Source: Acetobacteraceae bacterium (GTDB lineage: Bacteria; Pseudomonadota; Alphaproteobacteria; Acetobacterales; Acetobacteraceae). From it: a DNA stretch of 64,000 bases. A model generated the notes under the pieces. It saw only the letters and a list, made by a program, of their open reading frames with translations, was not told the origin of the DNA and did no database searches. The stretch lies in the NCBI GenBank assembly GCA_039613835.1, contig CP154827.1, positions 776,501 to 840,500 of the forward strand, written 5' to 3'. Shown piece by piece: positions 39,259 through 49,452 of this stretch (position 1 is the stretch's first letter; every line of letters starts with the position of its first letter). The translations under genes were made by a program, and so were the position numbers.

Positions 39259-40367
39259 GCGAATTTTCTTCACTCCGCAACCCGCTTCCTCACGAGCATT
39301 CCAACCCCCAGACTGAAAATTGGCCAACAACAGCCGAGAGAGCCGACACGAAGCATAAAGCGTCGATCAGGTTCGATAATAACAGCTCCCTGCAACGTGT
39401 CCTCGGCCAATATGACCAGCACCTACCGATTATCGAGGAAGGTTTTCAGGTCAAATTAGCCTGTCGCGGCAATAAAGTGGCGATATCCGGCAAACAGCAG
39501 GATGTGGCCCGCGCCCAATCCGCCCTTCTCACCCTTTACAATAAGTCGGAACTGGGCGCCCAGCCTGATAGCGCGATGGTGGCCGCCATCGTGCGCATGG
39601 TCGGTGCGGCACCGCCCGCAGAAGACGGGTCGCTGTCAGATCTGCCCCAGCTTGACACGTACCTCGATAATCTTCCGCAAATTCGCACGCGCCCAGGTGA
39701 GGTTGCGCCCCGCTCACCCGGTCAGACGGATTACATGCGACGGCTTCAAGCCGGAGAACTCGTTTTTGGTGTTGGCCCGGCAGGCACGGGCAAAACCTAT
39801 CTGGCCGTTACCCAGGGCGTTGCCATGTTAACGGCGGGCAAAGTTGAGCGCATCATTCTGTCACGCCCCGCTGTCGAGGCGGGTGAACGCCTTGGCTTCC
39901 TCCCCGGTGAACATGCGGGGGGAAAAATCGACCCGTATCTACACCCGCTTTATGACGCCCTGCATGATATGTTACCCGCGGATCAGGTCGTGCGACGCCT
40001 GTCGAGCGGGGAAATTGACGTGGCGCTTCTCGCCGTCATGCGGGGCCGCACCTTGTCTCATGCCTTTGTGATTCTGGATGAAGCCCAAAATACGACCTGC
40101 GCCCAGATGAAGATGTTTCTTACACACCTCGGCCATGTGACACGCATAGTGGTAACGGGTGATCTCAGCCAGGTTGACCTCCCTGCCGGCGTCAAATCGG
40201 GCCTGCGCGACGCGATTGAGACTTTGGACGGGGTCGACGGCGTCCATGTCATCCGGCTTGAATCGCGCGATGTTGTGCGGCACCCTCTGGTTGGGCGCAT
40301 CGTCGATGCTTATGATAAAGCCCGCCCTGCGCAAAAATATGCGCAGCGCCATCAACCACCCTCTTAG
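39255..40367 (+). CDS. phoH: PhoH-family ATPase
   Basis: A 370-residue cytosolic PhoH-like protein: an N-terminal KH-like region, Walker A GPAGTGKTYLA (near residue 176), RPAVEAGERLGFLPG, DPYLHPLYDAL, and Walker B VILDEAQN. The family is an RNA-associated ATPase/helicase often linked with the neighbouring ybeY in RNA metabolism. It begins with TTG overlapping the miaB stop, the only start consistent with full length. It ends in TAG seven bases before ybeY. Confidence 0.92.
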   Translation: MSEFSSLRNPLPHEHSNPQTENWPTTAERADTKHKASIRFDNNSSLQRVLGQYDQHLPIIEEGFQVKLACRGNKVAISGKQQDVARAQSALLTLYNKSELGAQPDSAMVAAIVRMVGAAPPAEDGSLSDLPQLDTYLDNLPQIRTRPGEVAPRSPGQTDYMRRLQAGELVFGVGPAGTGKTYLAVTQGVAMLTAGKVERIILSRPAVEAGERLGFLPGEHAGGKIDPYLHPLYDALHDMLPADQVVRRLSSGEIDVALLAVMRGRTLSHAFVILDEAQNTTCAQMKMFLTHLGHVTRIVVTGDLSQVDLPAGVKSGLRDAIETLDGVDGVHVIRLESRDVVRHPLVGRIVDAYDKARPAQKYAQRHQPPS

Positions 40368-40374
40368 GAACAAG

Positions 40375-40905
40375 ATGGAACCTCCACCTTCCAGGCAGGA
40401 CGATCATCACGCCCCTCCGCCGGGGCAACATCATAACAATGCCCCTTGCGACAGCGATATCATCGTTCAGGACCGCCGATGGCACACCGCCGTGCCGCGT
40501 CTCGAAATGCAGCTCAGGCGCGCCATCACCCTGTCCGCATGGATGACGCACCGGCCTTATCACCCGACCATTCTCCTGACAAATGATCGCGCCGTTAAAA
40601 CGCTCAACGCGCTTTATCGCGGGCGGAACAAGCCCACAAATGTCCTGACTTTCGAGGCTTCCGGGCCCTTTGGCGATGGCGACATTGCGTTGGCGTTTGA
40701 GACGATTCGACGTGAAGCATCATCCAGCAATAAGGGCTTTACGGCGCATATGCTGCACTTGCTGATACATGGCATTTTGCATCTGGCCGGGCATGATCAT
40801 CTAGGTGCCGGTGAAGCCCGACGAATGGAGCAGGCTGAAGCCCGCATATTGGCCCGACTGGGTGTCGCCAATCCCTGGCGCGTGAGTGAAAAGGGCTGGC
40901 GATGA
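40375..40905 (+). CDS. ybeY: Endoribonuclease YbeY (rRNA maturation factor)
   Basis: A 176-residue zinc-dependent RNase required for 16S rRNA 3'-end maturation and ribosome quality control. The metal-binding signature is clear: HLLIHGILHLAGHDH, with three His ligands, preceded by NKPTNVLTFE. The first 25 residues are His/Pro-rich and unconserved. The gene lies in the usual phoH-ybeY-corC order and its stop overlaps the corC ATG. Confidence 0.93.
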   Translation: MEPPPSRQDDHHAPPPGQHHNNAPCDSDIIVQDRRWHTAVPRLEMQLRRAITLSAWMTHRPYHPTILLTNDRAVKTLNALYRGRNKPTNVLTFEASGPFGDGDIALAFETIRREASSSNKGFTAHMLHLLIHGILHLAGHDHLGAGEARRMEQAEARILARLGVANPWRVSEKGWR

Positions 40906-41867
40906 GAAACAGGACAGGGAAAGCCAGGCCGTCATTCTGGCAACGCCTCTTTGAAAACTGGCGCGGCGGCAATCATCGGGAAAGGGGCGTACGTGGCTCC
41001 ATCGCCGCCCTGATCGAGAAAGCCGACCATCCCGGCAATCTCGGTGCCGCGCCCGAACTTGACCGGCAGGAGCGCGCGCTTCTTTATAACGTGCTCCATC
41101 TGCGCGAAAAAACGGCAGATGACGTCATGATACCGCGTGCCGATATTGTCGCGCTCTCAGCCAGTGTGGATCATGACGCGGCGCTTGATTTCATGCGACG
41201 GGAAAATCACTCCCGCGTGCCCGTTTTTGATGGGGAACTCGACCATATTATCGGCATGATCCACGTTAAAGACCTGATCGCCTATCAAAATACCGGGAAG
41301 GCCTTTTCCCTCCGGGATCTGTTGCGACAGCCGCTTTTCGTCGCACCTAAAATACCGGTTCTGGATCTGCTGCTTCAGATGCGCCAGAGGCGTACGCATC
41401 TCGCGCTGGTCATTGATGAATATGGCAGTATTGACGGGCTCGTGACGATTGAAGACCTTGTCGAAACCATTGTCGGCGAGATCTCCGATGAGCATGATGA
41501 ACCCGTTGCCCAATCCATCGTGGGCCGACAGGATGGTACTTTCGACCTCGATGCCCGCCTGCCAGTGGAAGAGTTTGAAAAACGATTCGGCCCAATCCTG
41601 AATGAGGCAGAACGCGAGGCGGATATTGAAACGATTGGCGGGCTTGTCTTCCGCCTCGCCGGACATGTGCCCATTCGCGGTGAAGTCTTCACCCATGAAG
41701 GCGGGGTGGTTTTTCGCGTCATGGATGCCGATGCACGCAACATTCGGGCGTTGCGCGCGTCAATGCCACAGGGATGGCGTGAATCCGCCCCGGATGAGGC
41801 GCAACTTTCCAACGACGCTTCTTTGGAAAATGATCACGCTTCGTGTCATAATACGGCATTCGAATAA
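40902..41867 (+). CDS. corC: CorC/HlyC-type CBS-domain protein (hemolysin family)
   Basis: A 321-residue protein without membrane helices: two CBS domains (DVMIPRADIVALSAS ... and LVIDEYGSIDGLVTIEDLVE) followed by a CorC_HlyC transporter-associated domain (ADIETIGGLVFRLAGHVP, GVVFRVMDAD). It may bind adenine nucleotides and modulate Mg2+/Co2+ efflux. The ATG overlaps the ybeY TGA. The apolipoprotein N-acyltransferase gene (lnt), often found next to corC, is absent; a DsbA-like gene follows instead. Confidence 0.9.
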   Translation: MRNRTGKARPSFWQRLFENWRGGNHRERGVRGSIAALIEKADHPGNLGAAPELDRQERALLYNVLHLREKTADDVMIPRADIVALSASVDHDAALDFMRRENHSRVPVFDGELDHIIGMIHVKDLIAYQNTGKAFSLRDLLRQPLFVAPKIPVLDLLLQMRQRRTHLALVIDEYGSIDGLVTIEDLVETIVGEISDEHDEPVAQSIVGRQDGTFDLDARLPVEEFEKRFGPILNEAEREADIETIGGLVFRLAGHVPIRGEVFTHEGGVVFRVMDADARNIRALRASMPQGWRESAPDEAQLSNDASLENDHASCHNTAFE

Positions 41868-41902
41868 GCTGTCATGCCAACTGATACCCGGAGTTCATAA
41901 TA

Positions 41903-42505
41903 ATGAAGCTGACGCGCCGCTCCCTCCTCGCCGCCGCCCCGACCACACTCTTTCTGCCGAAAGCCTATGCTGCGGGCAGTATACTCGCCCCGCACCTGAT
42001 GGGCAACCCTGATGCCAAGGTGAAGGTCCATGAATGGTTTTCCCTCACCTGCTATCACTGTGCAAGATTTCAGAAAGAAACCTTCCCCCGTGTCAAAGCT
42101 GAACTGATTGATACAGGCCGCATTGCCTATTATTTCCATGAGTTCCCGCTGGATCAGGTCGCGCTATTAGGGTCAATGCTGGCACTTTCCCTGCCGAATG
42201 ATCGCTACATCCCCTTTTGTGAAGCGCTGCTTTCAAGCCTGGATCGCTGGGCCTTCGCGCGTGATGTCGACCCTGTGCAGCAATTGCGCCAAATGGCGAC
42301 CCTTGCCGGGATTTCAAGCACCGAATTTGATCGCATCAATGCGGATAATAAATTGCGGCAGATGATCATCGACACACAGGATCGTGACCAGAAGCGTTAC
42401 CACATTGAGGGAACGCCTTATTTCCGCTTCAACACGATTGAATATAAGGCGGAATTGCGGAGCTATGACGACTTCTTCAAGGAAGTCAAAAAAGCCGAAG
42501 CCTGA
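41903..42505 (+). CDS. DsbA-family thiol:disulfide oxidoreductase
   Basis: A 200-residue exported protein with a signal peptide of Tat-like look (RRSLLAAAPTTLF) and a thioredoxin fold with a helical insert. The active site is CYHC in SLTCYHCARFQKE, and the cis-Pro is in EGTPYF. It would introduce or isomerise disulfides in periplasmic proteins. It is followed 20 bases later by the decayed smc gene, an order seen in acetic acid bacteria (recalled). Confidence 0.88.
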   Translation: MKLTRRSLLAAAPTTLFLPKAYAAGSILAPHLMGNPDAKVKVHEWFSLTCYHCARFQKETFPRVKAELIDTGRIAYYFHEFPLDQVALLGSMLALSLPNDRYIPFCEALLSSLDRWAFARDVDPVQQLRQMATLAGISSTEFDRINADNKLRQMIIDTQDRDQKRYHIEGTPYFRFNTIEYKAELRSYDDFFKEVKKAEA

Positions 42506-42525
42506 GTCAAGCGGCAGCTCCTGGC

Positions 42526-45009
42526 ATGAAGACAAGCTTCACCGCGTTACGGATTGCCGGGTTTAAAAGTTTCGCTGACCCTGTCACGGTCGATCTCCGA
42601 CCCGGCCTGACCGCGATTGTCGGGCCGAATGGTTGCGGCAAATCCAACATTGTTGAAGCATTTCGCTGGATCATGGGGGAGAGTTCCGGCCGGGCCCTGC
42701 GTGGTGGGGAGAGTGATGACCTGATCTTCGCGGGGACGGTCGCGCGACCGGCCCGCAACCTCGTCGAAGTCAGCCTCGTGATTGAAAATGCCCGCGGGCT
42801 GGCCGCCGCGCCCCATCTTGAGGAAGACACGCTGGAAATCATCCGCACTGCCAAACACGGCACGGGGAGTGATTTCCGGATCAATGGCCGTGCCGCGCAG
42901 GCGCATGACGTCACGCAGATATTCGCCGATCTATCACTTGGGAGGCGCAGCCGCGCCATTGTCAGTAAAAATCGCATCGGCGCCTTGATCGATGCAAAAC
43001 CCATTGATCGCCGAAGCCTGCTGGAGAATGCCGCTGGCATATCCGGCCTTCATTTCCGCCGTCGGGATGCCCAGCTCAAACTTCGCCAGGCCGAGACCAA
43101 TCTCCAGTGCGCGGAAGATGCCACTTTTCAGCTGATGGAACGTCGCGACGCGCTCGAGGCGCAATCCGCCTCCGCCCTCGCCTATAGAGAAGCCGTTGAA
43201 ACCATCAGGGAGGTCGAGGCACATCTCCACGCCGTGCAACTGGCCCGCGCCGACGCGCAGATCACCGGTTGCGCGGTGGCAACACAAGCGGCCCTGGCTA
43301 AAATCGCATCATCTGAAAAAACTCTCCAGCAATTATCGGACCGTCGGCAGACGAAAGCTGAACAGACGGTCAAATGGGAAGCCGAAAGCGAGGCCACGCG
43401 TAACGCCATTGAGACGCTCCGTCTGGCGATTGAGAAAGAGCGCCAGATCATGGCGCAGAATGAGTCGGATCAGAACCGGGTTCATTCCGCGATCACGGCG
43501 GCACAGGAGAAGAAGAACCGCCTGCAGCAACGCATTGACGCCATGTCAGCCGAGGCGCGCGCCTGCCACGAAACAATCCAGACCCTCGCCGCCCAGCTCT
43601 CCCAGCTTCCGAAAGACATCGCTGATTGTGACGCTGACTGCAAAGAGGCAGAAACTTTGCGCGACAAGGCCATGCGTATACGGGAAGCGCAGGAACAGAG
43701 CTTCATGCAGGTGCGGATCAAAGCCGACGCGCTGGAAAAGCGTCGTATCCTTGCAGAGGACGCTTTACGCGCCCTGCCCTCGCCCATGAATCATTCGGAG
43801 GGGGTCGCTGCCCTTGATGCCGCGCGTGAGACGGAACATACGCTGCATGTCAGGCTTGATAGGCTTCGGGAGAAAAAACCACCCTTACCGCCGCCTTACA
43901 GGATGCGAAATCACGGTAGGAGACAGAGTCATTCCGCCTTGCATTGCATGAGGCGCAGATTGAGACTTATCAGTCTGACCTTGCCCGCCTCGTCTCTCAC
44001 GATGCACGCCTGTCGGAGGAGCAAAATCTCATTACCGTCGCACGTCAGAAAGCGGAACAATCCCTTTCCCCCCCTTGAGGCGAACCTTACAGAGACATGT
44101 CAGCATTATGAGAAATTGCGGGCACAGTTAGATGGGTGTCGCGACGCCTATATGTCGCTGGATCACGATATCAGGGAGACGGAAACAGCGCTGAATGAGG
44201 CGCAGGCGACAATTGAGCGCGCGGCGGAGAAACATCTTCAGGCCAGCACATTGCGGGATCGCTTCCTCGACTCACCCCCGCCCGCACCATGCAAAACAGC
44301 GCCGGAGGATATTTCGGAAAGGGCGGAGCAGAATTTGCGCCAGGTTCTGACGCAAGCCTTGCAGAAACGGGATTCTCTCGGCGCGGTTATCTTCTCGCGA
44401 GAAAGGAATTCAGGGAGATCGAGGCGCAGATCGCCGACACGCAGGCCAACATCGATGAGATTAAAGCCGCGATTGACCGCCTCCAGACAAAAATCGCCCA
44501 TCTGAATCAGGAGGGTCGCAAAAGGCTACGCGCGACATTCAGATGTGGATGCGCAATTCCAACGTCTTTTCACCCGTATTTTCGGCGGCGGAAAAGCCAA
44601 TCTGGCCCTTGTCGGCGGGGATGACCCATTAGAGGCGGGTCTTGAGATCTACACCCAACCTCCGGGAAAGAAACTCTCGACTCTCTCCCTCTTATCAGGT
44701 GGTGAGTAGGCTTTGACGGCGCTCTCTCTTTTATTTGCGACGTTTGCGTGCGAGCCTGCCCCGATCTGCATCCTCGATGAGATCGATGCCCCGTTGGATG
44801 AGGCCAATACTGTGCGGCTTTGCGCGCTCGTCCGGGATATGACGTCGCAATATGGCGTTCAATTTATGATCGTGACGCATCAGCAGGTCACGATGGCCCA
44901 TATGGACCGGCTTTACGGCGTCACCATGCAGGAGCGCGGCGTTAGTTGCATCCTCTCTGTGGATTTGTCTCATACAATTGAGATGGCGGAAACGGTGAAA
45001 TCGGATTAG
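42526..45009 (+). pseudogene. smc: Chromosome segregation protein SMC, broken and hinge-less
   Basis: Both ATPase half-heads are recognisable: Walker A GPNGCGKSNIVEAFRW (residues 33-48) and, at the end, the signature LLSGGE and Walker B ICILDEIDAPLDEAN. Between them is only about 600 codons of Glu/Ala-rich coiled coil with no globular hinge, whereas bacterial SMC is usually 1150 residues or more, so the hinge and part of the coils appear deleted. Other lesions are an indel in the A6 run 43873-43878, TAG at 43917-43919, an indel in the C7 run 44068-44074, shifts near 44390 and 44540, and TAG at 44707-44709 replacing the Gln of LSGGEQ. No functional condensin ATPase can be made from this copy. 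Confidence 0.88.
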
Positions 45010-45046
45010 TAAGGAATGGCGTACCGCGAAATATTCTGGATGCGTA

Positions 45047-45837
45047 TTGCGATCTCACTGCAAGTATCTCCGAACCATCCATCCATTTCTGCCAGCTGGG
45101 TTCGATTTTATTGACGCGATCACCAAGCGCGGCATCCGTGTTATCGGCGATGTACATAGTCATATTCAAAGTTTTATACATGCGGCATCGACAGATCGCT
45201 TCATTATCCAACTCGGAGACCTCGTCGATTACGGCCCGGATAGTGAGGTCACATTGCATCTCATGCTCCAGATTATGCGGGAGGGACGTGGGATTTTCAT
45301 CCTCGGCAATCATGACCGCAAACTCGCCCGCGTGCTGAGTGGGCGTCGCCCCCATATTGACAGCCAGTTAAAGAAGACATTGCAGCAGATTGCTGCTGGT
45401 CCCCATCTCCTCAAGCAGGATGTGCTCGCCGCCGCGCGTTGAATAACGCGCCGGCCTGGATCGTGGTGCATCGCACGATTTTTGTGCATGGTGCTTTTCA
45501 TCCCGCCATGCTGAGATCATCGCCCTATAGCGCAACCCAACGCATGACGCCGGTTTTCTCACGCGCTTTATTTGGTGAGACCACGCGTCACACCCAGCCT
45601 GACGGCTATCCGGAGCGGACATTGCGGTGGGTCGATTACATTGAGGCGGGATATCACGTTTATTGTGGGCATGATAACCGCCCCCTCAATGGCCTGCCTT
45701 ATGTCAAAACCGGTGCCAAAGGGGGGATGGCGACGTTTCTGGATTTGGGCGCTGGTAAAGGCGGCCATCTCGCCTGGATGGATCTCGCCCCGGAAACCAT
45801 TTTGCCCGGGCGGGACGCGATGACCGCACTCTCCTGA
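45047..45837 (+). pseudogene. Calcineurin-like metallophosphoesterase, frameshifted
   Basis: The serine/threonine-phosphatase-type motif series is present: GDVHS, GDLVDYGPDS, GNHDRKLAR in the first frame, then FVHGAFHP and YCGHDNRP in the second. A single shift at about 45436 (the first frame ends at a TGA inside CGTTGAATAACG) separates them, so the metal-site His residues of the C-terminal half are not joined to the first. The substrate (phosphoprotein or diadenosine polyphosphate) is unknown. The start is also doubtful: only a TTG at 45047 is in frame, without a good ribosome site. It lies between the dead smc and an intact chorismate mutase. Confidence 0.75.
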
Positions 45838-45954
45838 AATTGAGAATTGAACGCCCTCCATCGCCGTGAAAACCTTGAAGACAGGCGCATCGTGCATCCT
45901 CCCCCCCCTTTTTAATGCTATGACCCGTTATTTCGCGTACTGATGCAGAGACTC

Positions 45955-46263
45955 ATGAACGAAGAAGACGCCCTCAAAATTCTGGAAGAACATCGTCGCA
46001 GTATCGACAATATCGATGCCGCTCTGATTTACATGCTGGCTGAGCGTTTCAAGCAAACGCAGGAAGTTGGCCGTCTGAAAGCCAAGGCGGGGTTGGAGCC
46101 GGCGGACTCGGCGCGTGAAGCCCGACAGATCGCCCGATTGCGGGACCTGGCAGGCTCAGCCGCTCTTGACCCGGATTTTGCCGAAAAATTTTTGTCATTC
46201 ATTATCCGTGAAGTGATCCAGCATCACGCGCATATCGCGCAGATCCATCAGGAAGAGACCTGA
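45955..46263 (+). CDS. Chorismate mutase, AroQ type
   Basis: A 102-residue all-helical enzyme that converts chorismate to prephenate on the way to Phe/Tyr. Family residues are visible: EEHRRSIDNIDAAL with the N-terminal Arg, the Lys of VGRLKAKAG, AREARQI, and a C-terminal helix FLSFIIREVIQHH. It is a stand-alone domain without prephenate dehydratase. ATG 45955 matches family length; ATG 45943 adds four residues. The gap upstream (45838-45942) holds a C8T5 homopolymer tract near 45905 but no gene. Confidence 0.88.
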   Translation: MNEEDALKILEEHRRSIDNIDAALIYMLAERFKQTQEVGRLKAKAGLEPADSAREARQIARLRDLAGSAALDPDFAEKFLSFIIREVIQHHAHIAQIHQEET

Positions 46264-46297
46264 ATTTTTCCAAAAATCCTAGCGCGAACGGCCAAGT

Positions 46298-46830
46298 ATG
46301 CAGCGATACCTTATTTTGATTCGTCACGCCAAGGCTTCCCAGAATTTCGGCTGCCCCGATCCGGATCGTGCGCTCTCAATAAAGGGTGAGGCGCAGGCCC
46401 GATCCGTCGCGAAATGGGTCAGGCCATTTCTGGACGCGGATTGCTATCACCTTCAATTTATCGTCAGCCCGGCCCTGCGCACGAAGCAAACGGCACAGGC
46501 GCTTTTTCAACGCCTCGGATGCGGTGAAAATTGCATCTACGAGCCCGCTCTTTATCAGACGGATGAAGATGGAATCTGGCGTCTGATCAATGAAGTGGGG
46601 GACGCGCCCTCGCACCTGGTCTCATCGGGCATAACCCGGCCTTGGGCCGCTTCGTGCGCAGTGTCGCACGACATATAACTTTAAATGAGGGTGTGTTTGA
46701 GCTGGAGTTGTCAGCTTTTGCACCGTCATCATGTTGCGTCATGGTGACCCAAACTGACTGGTCCGCCCTGCGGCCCCAGGATCTGACGATCCGCGCTTTC
46801 CGTGATTCGGCTGCGGAGGAAGCAAGTTAA
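46298..46830 (+). pseudogene. SixA-type histidine phosphatase, frameshifted
   Basis: The N-terminal half has the RHG-like active site LIRHAKASQ, then GEAQARSVAKW and VSPALRTKQTAQAL. The second catalytic His region (IGHNPALGRFV) is reached only by changing frame at about 46618-46621, where the first frame runs instead to a stop at 46676-46678. The second frame continues to TAA 46828-46830. SixA removes phosphate from histidine of phosphotransfer proteins; without the IGHNP segment the 126-residue product would lack its second catalytic His. Confidence 0.8.
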
Positions 46831-46886
46831 GGGTGATCGACAAAGCGTCTGAAATGCCTATCATGCTGTCATGAAGGGAGATTGCC

Positions 46887-48194
46887 GTGCCGAAGACAAA
46901 TGATGATGACCGGGTTGTGACCCTCACCATGGGCCCCCAGGCATCCGAATTCCCCGTTATCTCGGGGACACTGGGCCCGGACGGTGTCGATTTTCGCAAA
47001 TTGACGGCGGCGACCGGCGTCTTCAGTTTTGACCCTGGCTACGGGGAGACAGCCTCCTGCACCAGCGCCATCACCTTCATTGATGGGGACCAGGGCGTGC
47101 TCCTGCATCGGGGCTATCCGATCGAGCAGCTTGCTGAACACGCCTCCTACGTTGAGACGGCCTATCTCCTTTTATATGGGGAGCTTCCCAACAAGCAGCA
47201 GCTTTCCGACTTTGATGCGCATCTTGGCGAGCAGGCCCTCTTGCATGAGCAGATTCGTAATTTCTTCAACGGATTCAGGCGCGACACCCACCCGATGGCG
47301 ATTCTTTGCGGGACGGTCGCGGCGCTTTCCGGGTTCTATGCGGATGGGATCGACATTTCCCATCCCACCTCGCGTGATCTTTCAGCCCGGCGGCTGATCG
47401 CCAAAATCCCGACAATTGCCGCCTGGGCCTATCGTTACACACAAGGTGAAACCTTTATTTACCCGAAGAGCAATTTCGGGTTCGCTGAAAATTTCCTCTC
47501 CATGATGTTCGCGCGCCCGGACCGGAAATATGTCGTCAAACCCGTGCTGGCCCGCGCGCTGGACCGGATCTTCATCCTCCATGCGGATCATGAGCAGAAT
47601 GCCTCAACCTCCACCGTACGGCTGGTCGGCTCCACAGGCGCGAACCCGTTTGCGTGCATCGCCGCGGGTATCGCTGCCTTATGGGGGCCTGCACATGGCG
47701 GCGCGAATGAAGCCGTGCTGTCCATGCTGACCGCCATTGGCCAAAAGAAAAATATCCCTCAATTTATTGAGCAGGTGAAAAATAAAGATTCCGGCATTCG
47801 CCTGATGGGATTCGGCCATCGCGTCTATAAAAGTTTCGATCCACGCGCGCAGATTCTGGCACAGACCTATCGCGAGGTGATTGAGGAGTTGAATCTCGAC
47901 CATGACCCGCTTTTCGACCTTGCGACGGAGCTGGAACGCATTGCGCGGAGTAACGATTATTTCGTCTCCCGCCAGCTTTACCCGAATGTCGATTTCTATT
48001 CCGGATTGATTCTCAAAGCCCTTGGCATACCTGTTTCAATGTTCACCGTCTTATTCGCGGTGGCGCGGACGTCAGGTTGGGTCAGCCAGTGGAAAGAGAT
48101 GATTGAGGCCCCGGGCCAGCGTATCGGGCGGCCGCGTCAGATTTACACAGGGGCAAGAAAACGCGATTTGCAACCCTTATCTGACCGCCGATAG
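46887..48194 (+). CDS. gltA: Citrate synthase
   Basis: A 435-residue type II citrate synthase condensing oxaloacetate and acetyl-CoA. All three catalytic residues are in place: His in [11 protein letters not shown], His in [14 protein letters not shown] and Asp in [14 protein letters not shown] at 46887 behind GAAGGGAG is the natural start. It ends in TAG at 48192-48194. The intact gene implies the entry to the TCA cycle is kept although the bo3 terminal oxidase is lost. Confidence 0.95.
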   Translation: MPKTNDDDRVVTLTMGPQASEFPVISGTLGPDGVDFRKLTAATGVFSFDPGYGETASCTSAITFIDGDQGVLLHRGYPIEQLAEHASYVETAYLLLYGELPNKQQLSDFDAHLGEQALLHEQIRNFFNGFRRDTHPMAILCGTVAALSGFYADGIDISHPTSRDLSARRLIAKIPTIAAWAYRYTQGETFIYPKSNFGFAENFLSMMFARPDRKYVVKPVLARALDRIFILHADHEQNASTSTVRLVGSTGANPFACIAAGIAALWGPAHGGANEAVLSMLTAIGQKKNIPQFIEQVKNKDSGIRLMGFGHRVYKSFDPRAQILAQTYREVIEELNLDHDPLFDLATELERIARSNDYFVSRQLYPNVDFYSGLILKALGIPVSMFTVLFAVARTSGWVSQWKEMIEAPGQRIGRPRQIYTGARKRDLQPLSDRR

Positions 48195-48258
48195 GGCGGC
48201 GGAGGCGGTCATCGGGCCTGCGCGGGTCACGGTTGGCCCGTGGAGACGCCCTATGGGC

Positions 48259-48495
48259 TCAGCATTCACAGCCGCGTGTCGCGCCGCGATCCTGCCGCAC
48301 GATGTGATGATCAATCCATTCCGAGACAAGAAGCCGCGCTTCACTGATTGACGCCTCAGGGTGGTAGATCCGATAAAGGGTCGTGCAGGCATCGAAGGCC
48401 TGCCGATCGGCCTGACCGTGTTCGGTAAGCTCGGCATAAGCAGTAATGACAGCGCGCTCACAATTGCGCGTGATATGATCTATATTGACGTTCAC
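48259..48495 (-). CDS. Small conserved-looking hypothetical protein
   Basis: A 78-residue frame begins with GTG at 48495, ten bases after an AAGGA ribosome site, and ends in TGA. The product is mainly helical, with a pattern (AVITAYAELTEHGQ, AFDACTTLYRIYHPE, ISEARLLVSEWIDHH) that reads like a real protein rather than a shadow. I do not recognise a family. It sits between the convergent gltA and the divergent pyrE. The flanks 48195-48258 and 48496-48694 hold nothing else I can support. Confidence 0.55.
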   Translation of the reverse strand: MNVNIDHITRNCERAVITAYAELTEHGQADRQAFDACTTLYRIYHPEASISEARLLVSEWIDHHIVRQDRGATRGCEC

Positions 48496-48694
48496 GGAGC
48501 GGTGTCCTTATGCGCGGCGAATTCGACAAGGTTGCAGATTAAAACTCTTTTGAGATCGCTGGCAAGTGTTGCGCGGGGGTTTTACCGCCCTCTTTGCGAG
48601 AGATCCATGAATGCCGGCGATGATGCAACAGCTTAACACTTTGCGCGGCGACGAAAACCCGTTATTTTCGGGCAAATTTGATGGAGATTTTGTG

Positions 48695-49450
48695 ATGGCC
48701 CTTACCGGCACACCTCAAGGACATATGACTGTCGGCGCGACGCAATGGGACCGCGACGCGGCCTTAACAGCTGCCAAAATTCTCCTTGAGATCAAAGCGA
48801 TCAACTTCCGACCGAAGGATTCTTACACTTTGACGTCGGGCTGGAAGTCGCCTGTTTATATTGACTGCCGAAAAATTATCTTCTTCCCCCGCGCCCGCGC
48901 CAAAATCATTGAGCTCGCGGTTGAGAAAATCGGTCGGCATATTGGTTATGAAAGTCTCGATTGCGTTGTCGGCGGTGAAACAGCCGGCATTCCCTTTGCG
49001 GCCTGGATCGCGGACCGTCTGATGACACCCATGGCTTATGTGCGCAAAAAGCCCAAGGGTTTTGGCCGAAATGCACAGATTGAGGGCGACGTGCTCGAGA
49101 ATATGCGCACCCTACTTGTTGAGGATCTGACGACAGACGGGGCCTCCAAAGTGCGTTTTGCCGAGGCGCTGCGCAAGGCAGGCACGGTCGTTGATCACAC
49201 TTTCGTAGTGTTTTTCTACGGTGTTTTCCCCGGTGCTCAAAAAACCCTGAATGAGCTCGGCATTAACCTCCACGCGCTTTGCACCTGGTGGGACGTAATT
49301 GAAGCCTGCGCCAGCAAGAACTATTTTTCGGAGTGCGATATTTCCGAGGTCCGGCGTTTTCTTGAAGACCCTTGCAAATGGTCCGGCAGCCATGACGGGG
49401 TCAGCAGCGTTGAGGAAGCACTTGCCTTCAAGAGCCGTTCCGAAAGCTGA
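48695..49450 (+). CDS. pyrE: Orotate phosphoribosyltransferase
   Basis: A 251-residue PRTase that forms OMP from orotate and PRPP in pyrimidine synthesis. The PRPP loop is LLVEDLTTDGASK; YTLTSGWKSPVYIDCR and VGGETAGIPFA are family signatures. It is the long alphaproteobacterial form with a C-terminal extension containing LHALCTWWDVIEA. ATG 48695 has GGAGAT upstream and is preferred to an ATG at 48611. murI begins two bases after its stop. Confidence 0.93.
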   Translation: MALTGTPQGHMTVGATQWDRDAALTAAKILLEIKAINFRPKDSYTLTSGWKSPVYIDCRKIIFFPRARAKIIELAVEKIGRHIGYESLDCVVGGETAGIPFAAWIADRLMTPMAYVRKKPKGFGRNAQIEGDVLENMRTLLVEDLTTDGASKVRFAEALRKAGTVVDHTFVVFFYGVFPGAQKTLNELGINLHALCTWWDVIEACASKNYFSECDISEVRRFLEDPCKWSGSHDGVSSVEEALAFKSRSES

Positions 49451-49452
49451 AG

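Noticed and set aside
44068..44074. Programmed ribosomal frameshifting in smc at the C7 run
   Set aside because: Several further lesions, including two TAG codons and a missing hinge, remain in the same gene, so one slip would not yield a functional protein.
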